Of a stretch of 51,298 nt of DNA, positions 9,647 to 21,800 are shown piece by piece. The translations under genes were made by a program, and so were the position numbers. Source of the DNA: Theristus sp. LFF4_11. Its lineage: Eukaryota > Nematoda > Chromadorea > Monhysterida > Xyalidae. Where the stretch lies: the NCBI GenBank assembly GCA_030248135.1, contig JASANC010004023.1:1-51298 (forward strand), written 5' to 3'. Within the stretch, counting starts at the first letter, position 1. The number at the start of each line of letters is the position of its first letter. Under the pieces are notes generated by a model. It was not told where the DNA came from. It worked only from the letters and a program-made list of their open reading frames with translations, and ran no database searches.

Positions 9647-12600
9647 CTCGTACACGGATGAACTGGAGAACGCTGAGCGCGGCAAACGTGCCAGCTGGCT
9701 GTACGTGGTGCTCGCGCAGCTGGCTGCAATCGTCTGCCTCGTCTGTGTCATCGTCTGGGCGGTGGCCGTTCACGGGCGGCTGCTTGCCGATGGTTTTCCC
9801 ACCTTCAATTACCACCCGATGTTCATGGTCATTGGCGCTGTGTTCGCCGTTGGACAAGGTTAAATGTAGTATTGTGAATTCATTCAAACGTGTCCGGACT
9901 AAAATGACGTCATTTGCTTTAAAAACGCCCGTTTGTCAAAGTACAGGCACTAAAATGTCAGTTTGGCGTGACTGATTCGACATTCACCATTTGTTTACGG
10001 GAAGAAATCGGCTAAACGGAAAGTCTGGTTTGCTGTGAACGGCAAGCGCATGTTTGGCGGCACATGACGTTATTTCAGTGGGACACGTTTAAAAAAAATA
10101 GGTCATAGATTTCATCCAGCAGTTTATTGAATCGTAGAAGTTGTGCAGTCAATCTGAAAAACATGCACCACGAGAATTTCTAACTAATCAAGCTCAATTC
10201 AAAAGCGGCTATTCAGCTGATTGCCTGTATGACTCAGTTGGACTGTGAGTTCGAAAGCTGCTTGCGTGTCTACTGAACGTTGCCGCCCGTGCACGACCAG
10301 TCCAATGTTGTTGCCGTTGAGCTGTTTCAGGCATGCTCGCGTATCGCCTGTTCGAGCTGGTCAGCGCCGTGCCAAGTGTGCCGTGCGTGAAGTTTGTTCA
10401 TTTTGCGTGTATGCTGGCGTCGTCTGTGTTTGTCGTGTTGGGCATGTACAACGTGGTGGCCACACTGACAACGCACATGCGCAGCGTGCACACCTACATC
10501 GGCCTGTTGGCACTGCTTGCTTACATTCAACAGGTTCAGCGCGCTTGTTTTGTGCTTGCCCATGCCCATCTTCAGGTTTTTTCTTGCGAAAATACAGGAA
10601 CCGGTTTTTACTTAAAAATTTCATGAACTTTTGATACTTCAAAACTATTAGGTGGATGATATCGCAAAATTTTATGTAGCAAAACTGAAAAATGGGCTGT
10701 GTAAAACTGGATTTGTGAAATGCATCCCAGATGTATTTTTCTTGAAGCTTCAGAGGCTAATTTTGACTGTATTTTTAGTTTTTAATTGGAGGGGAGCCAA
10801 CTTCTGGATACTTTTCGGTGCTTGGATGGGAACGATTGGGAAATAAAACCGGTTTTGTTCCTGGCCATATAAAAACAAACTGTCAAACTGACCCCTAAAC
10901 AAGGCGGCATAAAGATTCCAGTGCCACCTTTCATGCTGTTCAGCTTGACCGGCCAGTGTAGTTTGTGAGGTGTTGTTGTGCTGCAATATTCATGCAAACA
11001 TTCAGCTTGTGTTCGGTTTCGGCGGCAAGCTGTTTCCCGGTTGCACCCCGGAAGTGGCACGTTGGTACCGCCCAATACATACGGTTTTCGGTGTCGTCAC
11101 GTTTCTGCTCGCCTGTTTGGCTGCCATCACGGGATTAACGATTTCTGCAGAGTAAGATCAATGAATTTCGTCATAATTGAATTTCCTAATCTGTTTTGTT
11201 TTCAGAGCTGGTGCCTCGCTCGGTGGAGTATTGACAAAGATCGCTGTGTTTGCGATCATCACCTTTGCGACGATGGTAGTTGTATTGCTGCTGCAGGACA
11301 GAGTGGGGCATGACGCACGACAGCAACCGCTGCTTTCAGCAACACATGCTTCTCCAACATACGGGTATTACACGATTTTGTGAAGCTTGTAGCTTCACAT
11401 CGCCCTGTTTACTTATTCTAAATGCTCAAGATTGATTAAGGCAATTTATATTAGTGGTGCTTTGGGTATTATTAGATTTACCTGTTAGATAAAATGCAGA
11501 TAATATACAGGGTAGGCGAAAAACCTTCAGGTTTTTAAAAACTGCTGTCACTGGCGTGTGATAAGACCTTTTGAGCTGAAATTTTCAGCGCTGATTGAAC
11601 ACATCTTGTAGTTTTTTGACATTTTTTTGGTTTAGTGTTACAACATAATTTTTAAAAATACGGTACTCTTTTTTTACAAAAAAACAGTTTTCACGGAGAA
11701 TCTCATAATGCATTGCTGACAGACGTCATCATCATGATCAAGGTCCTCATCTACGAGTCTCCGGTGACCAACGTTGAGGATTTGAAGACGCACATTCATC
11801 TTGCAGTTCGCGAGATCGACGGAGACGTCGGACTGCGGCAGAAAGTGCTGCTCAGTTTCCAACATCGATTGACGCTATCGCTAAAAACAATGGCGCGCAC
11901 AGTGAGCAGCTGCCCCGACGACAATTGGCCGAAGATGAAGAAAAAGAGGACGAAGACAATCAAGCACTGCCAGATGAGAACATTCATGATGATGACGTCT
12001 ATGAGCAATGATGCGCAGTGAGATTCTCGGTGAAAACTTTTTTGTGAAAAAAATTATTTTTCAGACATCAAGCTGTAAAATAGAATTTACTTGACTAAAC
12101 CAAAAAAACAGAAAACTACAAAACGTGTTCTATCAGCGCTGAAAATTTTAGCTCAGAAGGTCGTATCACACGCCAGAGATAGCAGTTTGAAACTTGAAAA
12201 TTGTTGGCCCACCCTGTAGATAGTAACGCGTTCGATTTTCAAAATGAGCCACTTTTCAGACTCTTTTAACGTGTACCGTGAATTCACTCTGGTTCCAGCT
12301 CGTATGAAGCGTTGGATGATTCGACGTCGCACGTCACACCGCAAGAGAAACCGCCAAACAAAATCGTCCAACTTTACCGAAAAATCACCGGTTACCGAAT
12401 GTCAAAAGTGGCGGCAGCAGAACCGGACGACGATCGCAAAGCGATTGTTGATGAGAGGGACGACACCGAAAGACAACGAAAAGACATCATTGAACGTGAA
12501 CCAGACAAACATAAGCACGAAAACGGAAAGCTGAAACGGGAGACGCAAGAGCATGCGCAGGAGAAACCGAAATCAGAAAAAGAAAAGCCGTTAGAAAATA

Positions 12601-13475
12601 GAAAAGAACCGGAGCTGCACCGAGCACACCGACATTCGTCGCCACCGCAGCCAATACTCGATGTTCTGATAAAGAAGAAACCACCGGAGCAAATCAGCAG
12701 ATCTGAAGGTGACACGACCGAAGAGCCCTACGAACTGCACGATGGCGAGCAACCGATCAAACCACGATTCCGTCATTCCGAATCGATAAAGCAAGATACA
12801 ACCGAAAAATCAGATGACGGAAAACCGCCACGCGATCACGAGCAGAAAGATGCAACAAAGCTAAGCCGCGAAAGCAGCAAGAAAAGTGTGACGAGTCCGA
12901 GTCACGACGATGAAAATGCTGAACATCAGGAAGCTGTCGAAGAACCAGAAACACAAACGTTCATCGAGCCAACGCCACCTGTGCAACATTTGAGGTCTAG
13001 ATCGCCGTCGAGTTTGTCCGAGCCAGGTCGTGACACTCATCATACAAACGCTGATGCACCACAGGAAAGCGGCGCCTCCCGAGAGTCATCCACCGAACCG
13101 CTGCCACCAACAGAACCAACTGAACAGGAAGCTCTTGGTGGTGCAACTGAATGTGAACATGACAAATCAGGAGGCGAACAGGATAATGATGATGAAAAGA
13201 ACATTGGCTCACGAAAAGCATATACGACAAGTTCAAAAGTTTCAGAAACTCATGCCGAAGCGGCTGAACCGGATGCCGACAATAAGGCGGACGAGGAAAT
13301 ATCTACAACATCAATTGACAAAGTTGTTGTCGACGACAGCCAGGCAAGATCAACCAGTTCAAAAAGTTCAGTTGAGCACAAAACACCAAGTGACGAAGGA
13401 GAAAGAGAAGCATCGGGATCGCCAAAGGAAGCCCATGGCATCGATACTGAAACAAAAGAAAATGCCGAAAGCTGA
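9647..13475 (+). CDS. Cytochrome b561-family transmembrane ferric reductase, 5' end not found
   Basis: Ascorbate-dependent di-heme membrane oxidoreductase. Exons: 9647-9858, 10331-10533, 11006-11151 and 11206-11364, then probably 12299-13475; all phases agree. The six-helix core includes LYVVLAQLAAIVCLVCVIVW (TM1), FNYHPMFMVIGAVFAVGQ, the KFVHFACMLAS helix, MRSVHTYIGLLAL, RPIHTVFGVVTFLLACLAA and IAVFAIITFATMVVVLLL. The His residues in NYHP, KFVH, SVHTY and RPIH are placed like the four heme ligands. No ATG precedes exon 1 in frame, so a leading exon is missing. If the donor at 11364 is not used, the protein stops at 11383. If it is used, the frame joins a 392-codon Glu/Lys/Ser-rich disordered tail with no ATG of its own near its start. 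The core is confident; the tail is inferred. Confidence 0.85.
9884..10092. mobile_element. MITE with TCAAACGTGT ends and CRE-like TGACGTCA boxes, copy 1
   Basis: A 209-base element beginning TCAAACGTGTCCGGACTAAA and ending GGACACGTTTAA, matched in reverse orientation by the copy at 13868-14077. It sits in the first recognised intron of the cytochrome b561 gene. TGACGTCA lies about 20 bases inside the left end and TGACGTTA near the right end. Target duplication could not be resolved because of flanking T/A runs. Confidence 0.8.
11508..12216 (+). mobile_element. mariner/Tc1-type element with transposase remnant
   Basis: Terminal inverted repeats CAGGGTAGGCGAAAAAC and its inverse ending GGCCCACCCTG, flanked by TA on both sides, indicate an IS630-Tc1-mariner element. 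Arms extend for about 90 bases, with shared CACTGGCGTGTGATA-type sequence. About 11740-11880 encodes, on the + strand, VTNVEDLKTHIHLAVREID and a following segment that resemble the C-terminal end of mariner-like transposases. The reading frame is short and the catalytic core is absent, so it is non-autonomous. It lies in the proposed last intron of the cytochrome b561 gene. Confidence 0.8.
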
Positions 13476-13867
13476 TCGAACGAGAAAACGTGATGTGCTG
13501 AATATCTAGCAGTTTTGCGTCGTTAAAGATGATTGTAGGGTGTCACACGGTGTCGGTAAGGTGTGAATTTTTGGTCTCTTTAAACAAACGGGTTTTTTAC
13601 TTAAAAGATTGTTTAGACTTAGAGTTTTCACTTGGATAATTCCATTTGATTCATGATCATGATACGTTTACTTTAGCGGTAGTTATGAGCCAGTCTGTGA
13701 GCAGATGATAAAAACACCTAAAATCTTCATGTGATGATGAGAAACTGGTCGAATGAACAAGTAGAATTGCTGATCACAGTTGCTGTACAATAAAGGCATG
13801 ACAAGGAGTAACACTGAAACTTCATAAGACGGCAGCGGCAATTGTGGTTTGTGTATGACCTGTTTTT
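13476..13867. other. Intergenic between convergent genes
   Basis: No gene seen. This AT-rich stretch holds the 3' region of the cytochrome b561 gene (+); the WDSUB1 gene (-) ends at 14111. CAATAAAGG at about 13788 on the + strand is a possible polyadenylation signal. Confidence 0.4.
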
Positions 13868-14077
13868 TCAAACGTGTTTCACTGAAATGACGTCATGTGT
13901 CGCAAAACATGCGCTTGCCGTTCACAGCAAACCAGACTTTCCGTTTAGCCGATTTCTTCCTGTAAACAAATGGCGAATGTCGAATCAGTCACTCCAAACT
14001 GAAATTTCAGTGCCTGTACTTTGACAAACGGACGTTTTTTTATGCAAATGACGTCATTTTAGTCCGGACACGTTTGA
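13868..14077. mobile_element. MITE with TCAAACGTGT ends and TGACGTCA boxes, copy 2
   Basis: Same 210-base family as 9884-10092, in the opposite orientation: here the GTCCGGACACGTTTGA end is on the right. Perfect TGACGTCA octamers lie near both ends. It ends 33 bases from the WDSUB1 stop codon, so it falls in that gene's 3' untranslated region. Confidence 0.82.
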
Positions 14078-14110
14078 ATAAATCCACAATAGTTCTGCTC
14101 AAACAGGCCA

Positions 14111-17100
14111 TCAAGGTCGCACGTTCTTCTGAATGAGCACTTTCAACGAGCGATTTGGAGTGAGCTGATAGTGTTCGAGGGCGCTGTTGGTCATGGGACT
14201 GTTGCGGTGGCCGTTGTCGATCCACGCCTGTATCGCCGATCGCTCGTACGTGTAGCCGTCTGAAGTATGACAATCTCGCAGTGCATCCATGACAATTGGA
14301 ACAAGTCTCTCTCACTTGGTTAATTAACGTTTCAACATTTTATCATCTGTGAAACTACACACAACAACTAAATCGAAATCAAAAACTCTCCGATGGAGAC
14401 CAACCAGCAGCAATGACCGGCTGTTGCATGAGTTCACGCGTGATCGGACACAGGTACTCGTCCGGCAGGTCGCTGTCGTCGCGTGCTCCCATTGGGCCAA
14501 CCCACTGGTAGCGGTTACGCAACGTGCGAACGCCACGCAACACGCGGTTACGGTGTGCCAGTGCTTCTGAGAGTGGCACAAACGGTGCTTCCACGAAATC
14601 GTCTGATCGACTATTTCAGGTGCTGCTTCTCAACGCATAGATTCGAGATTCGCTTGACTGACATAGATTGGACGCGGCAATTCAGAATTACACCAGTATC
14701 GCAGGATCATTTGAGGCAACTGTGAAATTGCGTCGTCAAAGATTAAACTGATTTCCTATCCATGCGTACAAACGCATTGAGTCGCAGAACCAGAAAAGGG
14801 GATGATACGCACACAGCCAACAATGAAATCGCGAAAACAACCAGCACGAAGAGCAACACGCACTTATTCCGAGTGCACTCTTCAGCATTCCGTCACTGAG
14901 CTGCATCAACTCTTGCCCGTCAATCAATTGTTCTCCGAAGACACCGGCGTACTGCGGCAGTCCAATCAGTCTCAGCCATTCTCCCACGTCCGTCACAGTC
15001 CAGTCAGACACGGACTTGGTTTCGGCCGATTTCGGCACTTTCGGCTGTTGCTGCGGTGTTTCAGTTGCATCGTTCGCTGTTGGTTGATTCATCTGACTGT
15101 CGCTGGTGACGGGGTCGGAAAGGTCCACTAGAACTTCATTGACATTCGTGCCTGCATGTGAGAGAAAGACGTTATTCACCAGAACGCAATAACGTTGATG
15201 TGTGATATCATGCGATTACGCTGTTTCAAGTACAGAGTGAGCCAAAAAAAGTTCCAATTCTAAAATGCTCTCACTGGTGTGTGCTGAGGTGTTTCGAGCT
15301 GAAAATTGGAACACTATTAGAAAACATTTGGAGATTTTTTTGACCAAATTTTTGTTATGGTATGTTGCCTCTATCACTCACTACAGAAGAATATCTGGAA
15401 AACATGAAAAATCGACAAATGTTGTGAAATGCTGAGGGTTGATTTAGCTGTAACAAAGGGACCCCGTGTTTTAAAATTTGGAACACTTGTTAGAACACTT
15501 GTTAGAACATTTTGGGAGTTTTTTGTGATCAAAAATTTTTTGGCTTACACGTAAGTTCATTTTTACAGTGTAATTTTCAAAAATAGCAATTTTTGACAAA
15601 AACACTGTTCATCCATAATCTCACTGTTTATCATTGCTCATAAACGATCTTCCGAACTGATGTATCGTCACGCGGTGTCAAATTGAATCTTTTACGAAAT
15701 TGCCGAACCACTGTGAAAAAGTTATTCGCATGTTCCCTTCCCACCAATTGGCAAACCAGACTCGCTGCTCTGCCGTCCACTTAACCATGATGGCAGCAAA
15801 GACTGAAAATAGAAGTGCATCTCTCACTGCAGAAAAACAACCAGTCTGCTATGGTAAAAATATCAAAGTGGCAAACTTTGTGTATTAAAAAAGGAAAAAA
15901 AACAATTTGGATTTGAAAAGATAAATTCGCATCTGTTCTGAGCAGAACCGCTTACGCACACTCAGACTTGAAGTGAAACATTGGAGTGATCAAAAACTGT
16001 TCAAATGCAACTCAGCATTCGGCATTTCTAAGCTGCTTTAAACTCATATTGCTTTTTTCATCTTTTTTTGTGTTGTGAACATTCGGGCTGTCACCAACGT
16101 TCATTCTTTTGATCTTTGTTACAGCTAAATCAACCCTCTGCATTTTACAACATTTGTCGATTTTTCATATTTCCGGATATTTTGCTGTAGTGAGTGATAG
16201 GGGCAACATACCATGACAAAAATTTAGTCAGAAAAACCTCCAAATGTTTTCTAATAGTGTTCCAATTTTCAGCTCGAAACAACTCAGCACAAGCCAGTGA
16301 GAGCATTTTAGAATTGGAACCTTTTTTTTTGGCTCACCCTGTACACTGTATAACTGACTTCACGGTGTGACTGGCTTATTGTTTGGCGCAGTGAGCTGCC
16401 AACCAAACCATCACGTCACATGTCGGCTACACTTGAATCCGTGAGCACAGCAACGTTCGAATGTGCTCCAAACAACACAGCGCCTGTCGCCTACCACTTA
16501 ACGGCGGTGCGGACGGCGTCACTGCAGAGAACGTGTCACGGAACGGGTCGAGTTGAAAAATCGCCATTGACTTATCGTTCGAGCCGGACGCCAGCAGACA
16601 GCCGTCGGATGAGAATGCGACACAGGTGACGTATCGCTGGTGATGGCTGACACGACACAAGCGTTCGCCTGTGGTCGAGTCCCACACGATCACGCTCTTG
16701 TCACCACCACTGAAAACACACACTACGTCATTGTGCATAAGGGTGTACGCTGAATGCAAGGTCTGAACACTCAGTGCAGTCGGTTGCTCTGCAACACAAC
16801 ACTGTCGCATGCACAGTGACAAACACGCACGCACACCCACGCTGCCGTATTTGCATGTGGTGAACTGATTGGAATTAAAGTATTACACCGCGTGATTGTT
16901 GCACTTGATTACACTGTTTTTTCCTCAATACCCGATGGCAGCGCTTGCACGACGATGCAATCAGCAAGCACATTGGTACCCGATTGGGTTGACAAGCTCG
17001 CCCGGCTGACGCACCCAGTGGCGAGCATGTGTCCGTTTGGCGAGAACGCAAGGCACATCACGTTTGACGAGTGGCCAGTGAGCGTCCGCTGCAGACTCAG

Positions 17101-18659
17101 CTGTGCGTTGCTGCCGGATGCGGGCGCCGCAATCAGCAACCGCCACAGCTTCACACGATCGTCCGTGCCGCCAGACGCCAGCAAATACATGTTGCCACCA
17201 TCGGCTGCGCACACACTCGCACCTGACACGTGAAACGTTCTCTTGGCGAATAACTGTTTCCGCACCAAAACTAAAGACTGAACGCGACACAAACCACCAC
17301 TGAGTGTGATGTGATTCGCTCATCAACAAACATCAGCATGCCCACTGGCTCGACCAAAACCGATGTCCTATTTTTATTACTGTGGTCAGTGGTATATCAA
17401 AGTGTGCCACTGACTGCAATTGGCGAACACTGGGATTGACAATTCCAAACGACCTACCGTGTGCACCGACAATTGGCGAAAACTGCGCACAAGTGACTCC
17501 GAGATCGTGCGCCTGTTCGACGTTTGCGATGGCCGTGCCGTGTCCGTAGCGAGCGTCCCAGACCGTCAGCTCGCCGTCGCTGCCGCCGGTGCAAACGTAG
17601 GTGCCGTCTGGTGTGAAGGCGATCGCCAACATTGACGCGTCGTTGCCGTTCAGAGAACTGCACCGGTGAAACTGGGCATGGATTCGGTGAACAACCAGAG
17701 ACCGTTTAGGATAGGATTCGGAAAGTTGCTTTTAACGGCATTCTGCCGTGTTGTCCACCATATCCAGATATGACCACACTGACGTTCTCAATCAGACAAA
17801 CGATTTTCCAGGGAAGTCACAGGAAACGCACATCCCTCACTCGATGAAAATCGACTAGGTGCCCATTAATTGAGCCATTCCAAATAACAAACGTCTGAAC
17901 TGTTCGCAACCAACAAACCGAATGTATTTCTTAGCGGACAGATCCCACAAGGCGACCGTTTCATCGTCGCTGCCGGTTGCGAGCAGCAGCGCATCGGGCG
18001 AGAACGCGCACACACGCAACGACATCAGCGACTCGTGCTGGAACTCGCAGATTGCACGGCCTGCGCGCAACAAACGAAAACATCAAAGTCCACTCACATG
18101 TCGACCTTCAGTGGCTTGGCTGCCTGTTAGCTTGCGAGTCACTTGTGGACTACCCACGAACGAACGAACGAATTTGTGCCATGTTCTATTGCGAAGCTAA
18201 CTGCGTACGAAATTGAGTGCATAACGCAATCAAATAGCAACCCGATTGCGCATTTTGCTAGCAAGTAAACCGACGATGCCCGAATCGCACGGCCACCAGT
18301 GCAATCGCAATGCAGCAGCACTGGACGACGCACAAAGCGACCACACAGCGCACACCAACACCAAGCAACCAACCAGTTCTGGTGTCCCAGAGAATGGCGC
18401 GTCCGTCCTGACTGCAGCTCGCGAGCACGCTGCCCATCGGCGAGAACTGCACCGAGTTCACGGCGTACGTGTGCGCGCACAGCGGGCTTTGCGCCAACTC
18501 GGCCGTTGTCAGCGACGCCTGGCAGCCGCCGCCGACGCTGCGCTCCACGGAGAACAGACGGATCACGTGCGATGAGTAGCCGACCGCCAGCAGCGCACCG
18601 GAAAACGAACAGCACAACACGTCCGCTTGGCACGGCCCAACCGTCTGCAGCAGGTGCGC
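14111..18659 (-). CDS. WDSUB1: WD40-SAM-U-box protein (WDSUB1), start codon not located
   Basis: Predicted U-box E3 ubiquitin ligase. Exons in transcript order: 18374-18659, 17919-18060, 17467-17657, 17015-17222, 16495-16709, 14864-15151, 14405-14566 and 14111-14259, giving 546 residues (human 476). Phases agree throughout. The WD40 propeller carries repeats such as VLASCSQDGRAILWDTRTG, LLATGSDDETVALWDLS, VCTGGSDGELTVWDARYG and LLASGSNDKSMAIFQL. A SAM domain follows (SDWTVTDVGEWLRLIGLPQY to LSDGMLKSALGI), then a C-terminal U-box with PDEYLCPITRELM, DGYTYERSAIQAWID and NRSLKVLI. The order matches the family. An insert of about 50 Pro/Gln/Ser-rich residues separates WD40 from SAM. No ATG fits the first exon, so a short 5' exon is missing. 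A mariner-type element fills the intron before the SAM exon. Confidence 0.95.
15233..16341. mobile_element. mariner-type element in a WDSUB1 intron
   Basis: Ends CAGAGTGAGCCAAAAAAAG and (inverse) CAGGGTGAGCCAAAAAAAAA, each followed by TTCCAATTCTAAAATGCTCT, with TA flanking both sides. A minus-strand remnant starting at 15788 reads MVKWTAEQRVWFANWWEG, like the N-terminal helix-turn-helix segment of mariner-family transposases, and breaks down within about 100 bases. The subterminal block carrying GGTTGATTTAGCTGTAACA near 15430 reappears inverted near 16130, so the arms are several hundred bases long. It lies in the WDSUB1 intron between 15152 and 16494. Confidence 0.85.
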
Positions 18660-18805
18660 CTGAAAACGCGCTCAGCTGTGCAACGGTGACATTGAATTGT
18701 GAACGCTGCAGAGTGTGAACGAATGGCCTACTAAACGAACACCAATAAAGTGCCAGTAGTACTGATTTTACACAGACTCTAATTTGAACTTCAAAAAGTG
18801 ATCTG

Positions 18806-21800
18806 TTTAAGAGTCGCTGTCCCAGAAAGTCGAACTTCTCAAAGGACCCATGCGAAACGAAAAAAAAATTGTTTCAAATTGAATCGCCGCCGCCAGATAG
18901 TTGTTAGTTATGATAAAAAAATAACACACACAAAGTTTCAGCTCTCAACTCCTAGTCTACGCGTGACAGCGGGCTTCCTGTCTGTTAAGGGAGGACTAAT
19001 AGGGACGCACGCAAACTAGGAGTTTTGGTTGACTGCTTTGTTCTCCACACCACGTGCACCAAAAACACTCATCGAGCACTCATTTTGTAGCTACGGACTC
19101 AGAGAATACGTGATTCAATTTTCGTGCAAAAATATTCACGCACACGATTTATATGAGCAATTGAAACATTGCTTTGTGGAGAAAAAAGTCAAAAAAATGC
19201 ATGTCTGCTGAATTGTGTGCCCTCTCATTGCCAAACAACGCTTCACATCCGTTAGCTTTTTCTTGTGCGTAACCCACATGAACTGTAGTTTATTCGACGC
19301 ACAACAAATCACCCGGAAATAGTGGGCCAAGTTTGCTAGGGGCACCTTTAGAGCAGGTCAAAGGGTGAAAAAAGTAAAAAAATGCATGTCTGCTGAATTG
19401 TGTGCTCTCTCATTGCCAAACAACGCTTCACATCCGTTAGCTTTTTCTTGTGCGTAACCCACATGAACTGTAGTTTATCCGAAACACAACAAATCACCTG
19501 GAAATAGTGGGCCAAGTTTGCTAGGGGCACCTTTAGAGTAGGTCAAAGCGTGAAAAAAGTCAAAAAAATGCATGTCTGCTGAATTGTGTGCCCTCTCATT
19601 GCCAAACAACGCTTCACATCCGTTAGCTTTTTCTTGTGCGTAACCCACATGAACTGTAGTTTATCCGAAACACAACAAATCACCCGGAAATAGTGGGCCA
19701 AGTTTGCTAGGGGCACCTTTAGAGCAGGTCAAAGGGTGAAAAAAGTCAAAAAATGCATGTCTGCTGAATTGTGTGCTCTCTCATTGCCAAACAACGCTTC
19801 ACATCCGTTAGCTTTTTCTTGTGCGTAACCCACAGGAACTGTAGTTTATCCGACGCACAACAAATCACCCGGAAATAGTGGGCAAAGTTTGCTAGGGGCA
19901 CCTTTAGAGCAGGTCAAAGGATGAAAAAAGTCAAAAAATGCATGTCTGCTGAATTGTGTACCCTCTCATTGCCAAACAACGCTTCACATCCGTTAGCTTT
20001 TTCTTGTGCGTAACCCACAGGAACTGTAGTTTATCCGACGCACAACAACTCACCCGGAAATAGTGGGCAAAGTTTGCTAGGGGCACCTTTAGAGCAGGTC
20101 AAAGGATGAAAAAAGTCAAAAAATGCATGTCTGCTGAATTGTGTGCTCTCTCATTGCCAAACAACGCTTCACATCCGTTAGCTTTTTCTTGTGCGTAACC
20201 CACATGAACTGTAGTTTATCCGAAACACAACAAGTTTTCGGTTGAACTTCAGTTTGCAGGTTGCACAGAATAAAGATATAACGGTTGTGAAACGTTGTTT
20301 GCCAACGAGAGAGCACAGAAAGCACCTTTTCTAAAGACCTGCTCTAAAGGTGTCCCTAGCAAACTTTGCCCACGATTTCCAGGTGATTTGTTGCGTTTCG
20401 GATAAACTACAGTTCCTGTGAGTTACACACAAGAAACAGCTAACGGATGCAAAACGTCGTTTACCAATGAGAGGGCACACAATTCAGCAGACATGCATTT
20501 TTTGACATTTTTCACCATTTGACCTGCTGTAAAGGTGTCCCTAGCAAACTTTGTCCACTATTTCCGGGTGATTTGTTGTGCGTCGCATAAACTACAGTTC
20601 CTGTGGGTTACGTACAAGAAAAAGCTAACGGATGTGAAGCGTTGTTTGGCAATGAGAGGGCACACAATTCAAGAGAGATGCATTTTTGACTTTTTTCACC
20701 TTTTGACCTGCTCTAAAGGTGTCCCTAGCAAACTTTGCCCACTATTTCCGGGTGATTTGTTGTGTTTCGGATAAACTACAGTTCCTTTGGGTTACGCACA
20801 AGAAAAAGCTAACGGATGTGAAGCGTTGTTTGGCAATGAGAGGGCACACAAATCAGCAGACATGCATTTTTTGACTTTTTTCACCTTTTGACCTGCTCTA
20901 AAGGTGCGCCCAGCAAACTTTGCCCACTATTCCCGAGTGATTTGTTGTGTTTCGGATAAACTACAGTTCCTGTGGGTTACGCACAAGAAAAAGCTAACGG
21001 ATGTAAAGCATTGTTTGGCAATGAGAGAGCACACAATTCAGCAGACATGCATTTTTTGACTTTTTTCATCCTTTGACCTGCTCTAAAGGTGCCCCTAGCA
21101 AACTTTGCCCACTATTTCCGGGTGATTTGTTGTGCGTCGGATAAACTACAGTTCCTGTGGGTTACGCACAAGAAAAAGCTAACGGATGTGAAGCGTTGTT
21201 TGGCAATGAGAGAGCACACAATTCAGCAGACATGCATTTTTTGACTTTTTTCACCCTTTGACCTGCTCTAAAGGTGCCCCTAGCAAACTTGGCCCACTAT
21301 TTCCGGGTGATTTGTTGTGTTTCGGATAAACTACAGTTCATGTGGGTTACGCACAAGAAAAAGCTAACGGATGTGAAGCGTTGTTTGGCAATGAGAGGGC
21401 ACACAATTCAGCAGACATGCATTTTTTGACTTTTTTCACCCTTCGACCTGCTCTAAAGGTGCCCCTAGCAAACTTGGCCCACTATTTCCGGGTGATTTGT
21501 TGTGTTTCGGATAAACTACAGTTCATGTGGGTTACGCACAAGAAAAAGCTAACGGATGTGAAGCGTTGTTTGGCAATGAGAGGGCACACAATTCAGCAGA
21601 CATGCATTTTTTGACTTTTTTCACCCTTCGACCTGCTCTAAAGGTGCCCCTAGCAAACTTGGCCCACTATTTCCGGGTGATTTGTTGTGTTTCGGATAAA
21701 CTACAGTTCATGTGGGTTACGCACAAGAAAAAGCTAACGGATGTGAAGCGTTGTTTGGCAATGAGAGGGCACACAATTCAGCAGACATGCATTTTTTGAC

